Part shown: piece by piece, positions 1 to 4,082 of the stretch
Layout: every line of letters starts with the position of its first letter
Numbering within the stretch: position 1 is the stretch's first letter
DNA from: Omnitrophica bacterium RIFOXYB12_FULL_50_7
GTDB taxonomy: Bacteria > Omnitrophota > Omnitrophia > Omnitrophales > Aquincolibacteriaceae
Direction of reading: 5' to 3'
Assembly (NCBI GenBank): GCA_001804345.1
Contig: MHFU01000067.1
Coordinates: 1-6,967 of the forward strand
Length of the DNA stretch: 6,967 nucleotides
Notes under the pieces: generated by a model
What the model saw: only the letters and a program-made list of their open reading frames with translations
Told to the model about the DNA's origin: nothing
Databases searched by the model: none
Translations under genes and position numbers: made by a program

Positions 1-3000
1 CCAAGAACCTCTGCCCTCATTGCGAAGCCCTCTTACTGCATTTAAAAGGATCGGCTTCCCCCCGGCATCCATGGCCAAACCCCTCAAAGTCTCCAGAGCC
101 TGTTTTTCGTTGATGCTGCGAGTAAAGGTCCGTCGTTCCGGGTCCCAAACGTTGGCAGGCGTTGGGTCGATTTCAGGCTCTCCCGTTTTGTACCAGTACA
201 GATCGTAAAGTCTTTCATATTCTGAGCGCCTCCGCTCGTCCGTTTCGCAAAAGAAGAATAACTCCTCCCCGAGAGGGGTATCCAAAATTAACCCGCTCAC
301 CTCACCTCCAAAAAAACCTTTTATATTAAGATCACCATTTGGGTCAATCGCGCTAGGGGGCGAAGGATTGCCATTCGGATGATTGTGGACCTTAACAACC
401 TCATCTTCATCATAATCCACAGATGTCTCATCGCCCTTTTCTAACAACTCTTCTGCGAACCATCGCGTTACTACGAACCTCGCATGAGAAAAATCCAGGA
501 TCAGCTCTTCGAGAGGCGGCAGGGTAGCTTGCTCCAGCGTATATCGAACACCCCTCCTCAGAGAATAAAGATCGATGGTCGCCTCGCTTTTTGTCCAACG
601 GAAATATTCTTCTAACAACGTCGCCAGTTGTTTTTTCTTCTCTTCAAGATCTCCCCTTTGTCCTTTTTCTTTCCGAAGATCAAGAATGCCGTCGGATAAT
701 TCCACCGCAGGAAAAATGAAACGGCAAGCGGCATGAAAATAATCCGTTGTTTCGGTAACTGTGTTTTCATCGCGGGCTACAGGCGTCACAACGATCAGGG
801 CCGTCGAGTCAGTGCTTGCGGGAGACATTCCTACTACTTGACCATCTTTGATATAAAGTTGGGTGTTAAGTTCAACGTCCAACTCACGCGCAAAGCGCGT
901 CCTTTCCGCGAGCCTTTGTAAATACTCTTTGGAAACTGTCAGCTCCTTGCCGTTTTTCTTAAAAACAACCGCTTCCCTCCCCGACTTGCCTAAACTCTGC
1001 CCGGACGAGTGTTTCATAACGCCGGAGCGAAGGGCATCGAGCCCAATCCTCTTCGAGGACGGCAAGCCAGGCGGAGTGCCAAGAGCATTGGGCTTTGGGC
1101 CTGCCGGTGCGAAGACGGGAACTTCGGGTTCCCGCGAGCCTACTGAAACATTTTTATTTTGATTAGTGGTGGCCCGCATCTCGGAACGTTGACGAAAATC
1201 GAAAACCGCAATGCCAACAGACATAGCGCCGCCCATGGCAAGAGACATCGCTCTGTCCTGATGGAGAAGACGACCCTCCGTTTCTTGCGCGCCATGCAAT
1301 TCCGCTCGCGCAGGTTCATTCAATTTTGCCGGAGCGGGAAGGGGCACAACCGGTGGCACGGTCGAGTTTTGAGTTCGAAGTCCTGAGTTTGGAGTTGTTT
1401 CTCGTTTCTGCACCATACTCCGGACTCCATACTCCGAACTAGTCCATTTCGCCGGCACACTCATCCCCGGCACAAACGAAGCAACAGCATAGGGTACTTG
1501 ATTCGCTGGCTGCCCTAAAAGTTTGGCGATATTGGGTTCGGTGAGTTGATTGTTTTTGCCGAGGAACTGGAGTTTTTGAATAAAGTCCTCAAATTTGGCG
1601 GTCCATTTTTCTTTAAGGGTTTTAAATTCTTCGGAGTGTTCGGCGACCTGTTGATCGATAAAACGGGTATATTTTGCGTGTTCTCCTATACGGCCTTCTG
1701 CAGCAAGGGAACGAATGATTTCGTCGCGCCATTCCTTGAGCTCAGAACTGGCTTGCCATGTACTATGTACTATGTGCTGAGTACTTGGTACTTGGTACTT
1801 AGTACTTAGCGATAAAAGCTTGTCGACGGTAGCGTGCGAGAAAGCATCGTACAAATTGACTTTACCGTTCACGGGTCTGAAGAACTTGCGCCAGGAAACC
1901 TGCCCCTGCATGTAATCAACATAACGTTGGTCTTGCGGGATCTCTTTCATGGCCGGCGACACAACAACGTACGGGATCCCCTGTTCTTTGAACCGTTGCG
2001 CAAGACCCGGAGTATGAAATCCTCCTGTCACAACAGCAACGGAACACGAGACTTGAGACACGAGACTAGAGACCTTTTCAAAAAAAACATCTTCTCGCTT
2101 CAACGCCAGTTGATAAAATTTTCCGAATTCGCCAAGCTGAGTACGAGTAGTAATCACTGCTTCTTCAAGACGTTTGATATCTTCCGCTCTAAAGTCTCGG
2201 GTCGCTGGTCTCTGGTCTCCGAGCTGGAGCTGTTGCCACTCGCTACGCGAAAGTTCAAACTTCGAAAGTTTTTCAAGAAGCCGCATCTGTTCATCAAGTC
2301 CCGCGATGGATTTTTCTTCCGGAGTAACGAAGACTTTCACTTTCACTTCTCCCAAAAACTTTTCCAGCTCGTTCACAAACGCAGGACCTTTGAGTCCGAC
2401 AAGTTTTTCGTGGGTGGCGATGAGCGCCTTAAGGTCAGTGGAAATATTGAAAACCTTGTCATTCCCGAATGCTTTTATCGGGAATCCAATACTGGGTCCC
2501 CGATCAATACCTTCGGGGACGACACAGGACAAAAGCTTCCACACCTCATACGCAAATTCGACGCGCCCCATCTGTCCGGTTTGAAATGATTGCTGGATCT
2601 CGCTGAATTTTGCTTTCGCGGCTCTATCTTTTAGCTGGAATTGGACATTCGCAGCGAGGTGTTTGATCTCTCGGTCAAGTTCCGGACTGGATCCTTGTTT
2701 TTCCTGCTTAAAAGCATTGAGCAATGTACTAAGTACCAAGTACTTGGTACCTGGTACTTGGTACATAGCAAGATAGCTCAAAAGTTCTGGCAAACCGTCT
2801 TGTTTGTCATTCCACGCCGAAAGCCGCTCGTCAAACTCTTGCGCGTTTGCGGAATAGTATTTTTGCTTTAGCTTTTCGAGTCCTTCGTTGAGCGTTGCGC
2901 GTTGCGCGTTGAACTCTGTCTGTTTTTGAAGACCCTTGAGGAAAGCAGCGACTCCTTCCTGATAGAGCTTCCAGTCCTCAATACCAACATAATCCGCTTT

Positions 3001-3669
3001 GCTGGAAGAAAGAACGCTCGCCGCCGCCGCACCGGAAAGTTCACCGGACGCAAGGTAATCGGCAAAAACACTTTGGCGTTTTTCGGCATCCGGGAACAAA
3101 CGGAAGAGGGTCGAGTCGAGACGGCCTTCCGCACCTTCAAGCGCGACAGTTTTGACGCCGTATTTTTTCTGAAAATATTCAATCAGTTTTTCGAGGGAAC
3201 GCTGCGCATCCGGAATCGCGTGGGCGTCTTGGATAAGCACGACAAAGCGGTCCACGGCCCACAGTCCACGGTCCACAGATTTTTTGTTTTTGTCTGTGGT
3301 CTGTCCCGACTTCTGATTTTCTTTAATCGGCGGTAGTCGGGACTGCCCCAATTTCCGCTTCGCTTCAAATGATTGGAATTGGGACTGCAGTCTGTGGTCT
3401 ATGGTCTGAGGAAGCGAAGCTTCCGTGATCGTTCCAATTTCAGAAGGAACCATCACTTCAGACTGAAGACCAAAGACGGGAGACTGAAACCCAGAACCTT
3501 GGTCTGTAGTCGATAGTCGATTGTCGATAGTCGGCTTTTCATAGGCCAAAGCTTGGGGTGGAAACGAAAGGAAATCGGAGCACAAGAAAACGATCACCGT
3601 GAACAGACTGATCGCCTTGAGAGAAAGACGCGGAAATAGACTCTTCTGTAGAGATGTTTTCTGGTTCAT
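1..3669 (-). CDS. Large exported protein: TIKI/TraB-like domain plus JAMM-type motif (3' end outside window)
   Basis: I translated all 1223 codons from 3669 to 1 and found no stop, so the gene continues past the left edge. Start: ATG 3669, with GGGG just upstream (complement of 3673-3676); ATG 3681 is an in-frame alternative and a TGA lies upstream of it. Residues 1-42 look like a Sec signal peptide: K4, K9, R14, K18, a hydrophobic core at 19-36, and a likely cut after A40-L41-A42. Residues 43-140 are mostly repeat-derived. Residues 141-570 resemble the TIKI/TraB/ChaN superfamily: IQDAH (H150), LEG (E178) and GGFH (H552), matching the family pattern of two x-x-x-H motifs plus an acidic residue. 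Residues 640-720 are charged and helical. Residues 804-823 are hydrophobic. HNHPNGNPSPPSAID (H1095, H1097, S1106, D1109) resembles the JAMM zinc site, but the spacing to Asp is 11 rather than 10 and I could not place the partner Glu. The gene is certain; the metal-dependent hydrolase or peptidase roles are inferred and the substrates unknown. The N-terminal half recalls Omnitrophota hypothetical proteins. Confidence 0.9.
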   Translation of the reverse strand, partial: MNQKTSLQKSLFPRLSLKAISLFTVIVFLCSDFLSFPPQALAYEKPTIDNRLSTTDQGSGFQSPVFGLQSEVMVPSEIGTITEASLPQTIDHRLQSQFQSFEAKRKLGQSRLPPIKENQKSGQTTDKNKKSVDRGLWAVDRFVVLIQDAHAIPDAQRSLEKLIEYFQKKYGVKTVALEGAEGRLDSTLFRLFPDAEKRQSVFADYLASGELSGAAAASVLSSSKADYVGIEDWKLYQEGVAAFLKGLQKQTEFNAQRATLNEGLEKLKQKYYSANAQEFDERLSAWNDKQDGLPELLSYLAMYQVPGTKYLVLSTLLNAFKQEKQGSSPELDREIKHLAANVQFQLKDRAAKAKFSEIQQSFQTGQMGRVEFAYEVWKLLSCVVPEGIDRGPSIGFPIKAFGNDKVFNISTDLKALIATHEKLVGLKGPAFVNELEKFLGEVKVKVFVTPEEKSIAGLDEQMRLLEKLSKFELSRSEWQQLQLGDQRPATRDFRAEDIKRLEEAVITTRTQLGEFGKFYQLALKREDVFFEKVSSLVSQVSCSVAVVTGGFHTPGLAQRFKEQGIPYVVVSPAMKEIPQDQRYVDYMQGQVSWRKFFRPVNGKVNLYDAFSHATVDKLLSLSTKYQVPSTQHIVHSTWQASSELKEWRDEIIRSLAAEGRIGEHAKYTRFIDQQVAEHSEEFKTLKEKWTAKFEDFIQKLQFLGKNNQLTEPNIAKLLGQPANQVPYAVASFVPGMSVPAKWTSSEYGVRSMVQKRETTPNSGLRTQNSTVPPVVPLPAPAKLNEPARAELHGAQETEGRLLHQDRAMSLAMGGAMSVGIAVFDFRQRSEMRATTNQNKNVSVGSREPEVPVFAPAGPKPNALGTPPGLPSSKRIGLDALRSGVMKHSSGQSLGKSGREAVVFKKNGKELTVSKEYLQRLAERTRFARELDVELNTQLYIKDGQVVGMSPASTDSTALIVVTPVARDENTVTETTDYFHAACRFIFPAVELSDGILDLRKEKGQRGDLEEKKKQLATLLEEYFRWTKSEATIDLYSLRRGVRYTLEQATLPPLEELILDFSHARFVVTRWFAEELLEKGDETSVDYDEDEVVKVHNHPNGNPSPPSAIDPNGDLNIKGFFGGEVSGLILDTPLGEELFFFCETDERRRSEYERLYDLYWYKTGEPEIDPTPANVWDPERRTFTRSINEKQALETLRGLAMDAGGKPILLNAVRGLRNEGRGSW
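1040..1094. repeat. Cloverleaf-like inverted repeat inside the large ORF
   Basis: Outer arms AGCCCAAT (1040-1047) and ATTGGGCT (1087-1094) are an exact 8-bp match. Directly inside the left arm is CCTC-TTC-GAGG (1048-1058), and a GGCA/TGCC pair lies at 1061-1064 and 1077-1080. The plan of an outer CCCAAT/ATTGGG stem plus a TTC-loop hairpin is like the copies at 3347 and 3843. It encodes residues of about 859-877 in a Pro/Gly-rich linker. Confidence 0.55.
1116..1134. repeat. 7-bp hairpin with a TTCGG loop inside the large ORF
   Basis: CGGGAAC (1116-1122) pairs exactly with GTTCCCG (1128-1134). It sits 22 bases from the cloverleaf-like repeat, in the same low-complexity linker. Confidence 0.5.
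1364..1442. repeat. Heptad repeats, gagtttg-type then atactcc-type
   Basis: Five 7-base units like GAGTTTG run from 1364 to 1398. After a short gap, units like ATACTCC run from 1415. The second group is roughly the reverse complement of the first (GGAGT against ACTCC), so the pair can fold. It encodes residues of about 743-769. Confidence 0.7.
1759..1807. repeat. Heptad repeat, seven units of the gtactt type
   Basis: Exactly seven 7-base units (49 bases), with consensus (A/G/T)GTACT(T/A). It encodes residues of about 621-637, just after the TIKI-like domain. The unit is almost the same as that of the array at 2725-2766. Confidence 0.9.
2045..2072. repeat. Heptad repeat, four units of the cacgaga type
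   Basis: Four 7-base units of C-N-N-GAGA (CACGAGA twice, CTTGAGA, CTAGAGA). It encodes residues 533-542, right before the strand that carries the GGFH motif. Confidence 0.85.
2193..2220. repeat. Heptad repeat, four units of the ggtctct type
   Basis: Four 7-base units: AGTCTCG, GGTCGCT, GGTCTCT, GGTCTCC. It encodes residues 484-493. The unit is close to the reverse complement of the array at 2045-2072 (GAGAC against GTCTC), so the two could pair in the transcript. Confidence 0.8.
2461..2520. repeat. Double palindrome inserted in frame in the large ORF
   Basis: Two stem-loops lie side by side. ATTCCCGA (2461-2468) pairs exactly with TCGGGAAT (2478-2485), and GTCCCCGA (2496-2503) pairs exactly with TCGGGGAC (2513-2520). 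Each has an 8-bp stem and a 9-base loop. The first resembles the widespread GGATTCCCG...CGGGAATGAC palindromes of bacterial genomes. Together they encode residues 384-403, a Gly/Pro-rich stretch in an otherwise helical region. Confidence 0.8.
2725..2766. repeat. Heptad repeat, six units of the gtactt type
   Basis: Six 7-base units (42 bases) with a GTAC core: TGTACTA, AGTACCA, AGTACTT, GGTACCT, GGTACTT, GGTACAT. The array is close to palindromic overall. It encodes residues 302-315, giving the peptide YQVPGTKYLVLST; the array at 1759 gives the related KYQVPST. Confidence 0.9.
2887..2914. repeat. Heptad repeat, four units of the gttgcgc type
   Basis: Four 7-base units: GTTGAGC, GTTGCGC twice, GTTGAAC. 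It encodes residues of about 252-261 in a helical stretch of the TIKI-like domain. Confidence 0.85.
3249..3276. repeat. Heptad repeat, four units of the ggtccac type
   Basis: Four 7-base units: GGTCCAC twice, GGCCCAC and AGTCCAC. It encodes residues 132-141, immediately before the first strand of the TIKI-like domain. Confidence 0.9.
3339..3388. repeat. CCCAATT/AATTGGG hairpin element flanked by 8-bp direct repeats, inside the large ORF
   Basis: GGGACTGC at 3339-3346 is repeated exactly at 3381-3388. Between them CCCAATT (3347-3353) pairs with AATTGGG (3377-3383), and CCGCTTCGC follows the left arm as in the copy at 3843. It encodes residues of about 94-111 in the linker after the signal peptide. 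The flanking repeat could be a target duplication, but part of it is also part of the hairpin arm. Confidence 0.65.
3389..3409. repeat. Heptad repeat, three units of the ggtctat type
   Basis: Three 7-base units: AGTCTGT, GGTCTAT, GGTCTGA, starting directly after the hairpin element at 3339-3388. A short related stretch (TCTGTGG, TCTGTCC) lies at about 3291-3306. Both are in the N-terminal linker. Confidence 0.7.
3460..3487. repeat. Heptad repeat, four units of the agactga type
   Basis: Four 7-base units: AGACTGA twice, AGACCAA and AGACGGG. It encodes residues of about 61-70 in the N-terminal linker. Confidence 0.8.
3501..3535. repeat. Heptad repeat, five units of the agtcgat type
   Basis: Five 7-base units: GGTCTGT, AGTCGAT twice, TGTCGAT, AGTCGGC. 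It encodes residues of about 45-57, starting only a few residues after the predicted signal peptidase site. Confidence 0.85.
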
Positions 3670-3704
3670 TTGCCCCGGCATTTTTGTAACCGTTCAGCCT
3701 CCAT
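3666..3704 (-). CDS. Possible 12-residue leader ORF overlapping the large ORF start
   Basis: ATG at 3704 opens a frame reading MEAERLQKCRGK and ending in TGA whose first two bases are the last two of the large ORF's ATG (an ATGA overlap at 3669-3666). A G-rich stretch (GGGTGGG) lies just upstream but is part of the 17-bp hairpin arm. The arrangement would allow translational coupling. A frame this short can arise by chance, so this is a weak call. Confidence 0.15.
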   Translation of the reverse strand: MEAERLQKCRGK

Positions 3705-3707
3705 CTT

Positions 3708-3742
3708 CCCACCCTGTCCACACCGGGTGTGGACAGGGTGGG
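3708..3742. repeat. Perfect 17-bp inverted repeat with a one-base centre
   Basis: The left arm CCCACCCTGTCCACACC (3708-3724) is the exact reverse complement of 3726-3742, with only G3725 between. It is GC-rich and very stable if transcribed. No T-run follows on either strand, so it does not look like an intrinsic terminator. It ends about 40 bases before the large ORF start, so in the mRNA leader it could block or protect. Confidence 0.9.
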
Positions 3743-3767
3743 GTACATGAACGTTTACGCATTTTTT

Positions 3768-3794
3768 ACTATAGGGTAACCAAGACCGTCCCAA
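3768..3794 (-). promoter_or_regulatory. Second candidate promoter for the large ORF
   Basis: On the minus strand TTGGGA (3794-3789) is followed after 15 bases by TATAGT (3773-3768). The -10 is good, but the -35 is weak and the spacer short. The TTGGGA also belongs to a hairpin-element fragment. Transcription would start near 3761, with the 17-bp inverted repeat inside the leader. Confidence 0.25.
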
Positions 3795-3835
3795 TCTCCG
3801 CCAAAACTTTTTATTTTTTTCCATCATGGTAGTTT

Positions 3836-3914
3836 GGACGGCCCCAATTACCGCTTCGCGGTCATTGATCAGTATTGGGACCGCAATGCCCCGATTGATT
3901 GGAATTGGGACGGC
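3836..3914. repeat. Two adjacent hairpin elements with CCCAAT/ATTGGG-type arms
   Basis: First element: outer arms CCCAAT (3843-3848) and ATTGGG (3874-3879) enclose a hairpin ACCGC-TTC-GCGGT (3850-3862) and TGATCA. Second element: CCCGATT (3890-3896) pairs with AATTGGG (3903-3909) apart from one wobble. GGACGGC-type sequence (G-GAC-N-GC) occurs before, between and after the two elements (3836-3842, 3877-3884, 3907-3914). A related fragment, in the opposite orientation, lies at 3784-3802. Confidence 0.7.
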
Positions 3915-3941
3915 ATTATTTGTTTTCTAAAGTCTTTGGAA

Positions 3942-3969
3942 AAGCTAACACATAAACAGGCTTCTGCAA
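3942..3969 (-). promoter_or_regulatory. Candidate sigma-70-type promoter for the large ORF
   Basis: On the minus strand TTGCAG (3969-3964) is followed after 16 bases by TAGCTT (3947-3942), preceded by TGTGT, which resembles an extended -10. Transcription would start near 3935, about 265 bases before the start codon, placing the hairpin elements in the leader. The hexamers match only partly. Confidence 0.25.
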
Positions 3970-4031
3970 GGGCTGTAGAGAGAAAATTTGAACTTTTTTT
4001 TATGATTTTTGATGCGGATTTCGAGGAACTC

Positions 4032-4053
4032 TATAGTGCAATTATGCGCTATA
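4032..4053. repeat. Near-palindrome downstream of uvrC
   Basis: TATAGTGCA (4032-4040) mirrors TGCGCTATA (4045-4053) with one mismatch. It could be a weak operator-like dyad or a weak hairpin. There is no T-run after it in the minus direction. Confidence 0.3.
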
Positions 4054-4082
4054 AATTGCTATTTTTTGATAGTTCAACAACC

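Larger units (their letters stand above)
3670..4082. other. Intergenic region between uvrC and the large ORF
   Basis: 413 bases with no credible gene. From the uvrC side (right) to the large ORF (left) it holds an A/T-rich stretch with a near-palindrome at 4032-4053, a promoter-like pair near 3942-3969, two hairpin elements with CCCAAT/ATTGGG-type arms at 3836-3914, a second promoter-like pair at 3768-3794, a perfect 17-bp inverted repeat at 3708-3742, and a possible leader ORF at 3666-3704. No clear intrinsic terminator for uvrC was found. If the large gene is transcribed from here, its mRNA leader is long and highly structured. Confidence 0.8.

Noticed and set aside
2461..2520. In-frame palindromes as Rickettsia palindromic elements
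   Set aside because: The principle is similar, but the sequence is different and the gene content does not suggest Rickettsia.
1834..2589. Plus-strand open frame of 251 codons
   Set aside because: It lies antisense to the continuous minus-strand ORF, its translation is low-complexity and matches no family I know, and the minus strand carries recognisable motifs here.
1759..2766. Heptad arrays as a CRISPR array
   Set aside because: The units are 7 bases, directly abutting and degenerate, with no spacers and no cas genes.
2868..3368. Two minus-strand frames (2868-3182, 3183-3368) as separate small genes
   Set aside because: Both are out-of-frame shadows of the large ORF, which is unbroken here and carries the IQDAH domain.
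1..3669. The large gene as a pseudogene broken by repeat insertions
   Set aside because: All 1223 codons read without a stop or frameshift, and the motif residues are intact.
3708..3742. 17-bp hairpin as the uvrC transcription terminator
   Set aside because: No T-run follows on either strand, and it lies about 340 bases past the uvrC stop.
3539..3748. Minus-strand 69-codon frame starting near the hairpin
   Set aside because: It overlaps the signal peptide of the large ORF in another frame and reads through the inverted repeat.
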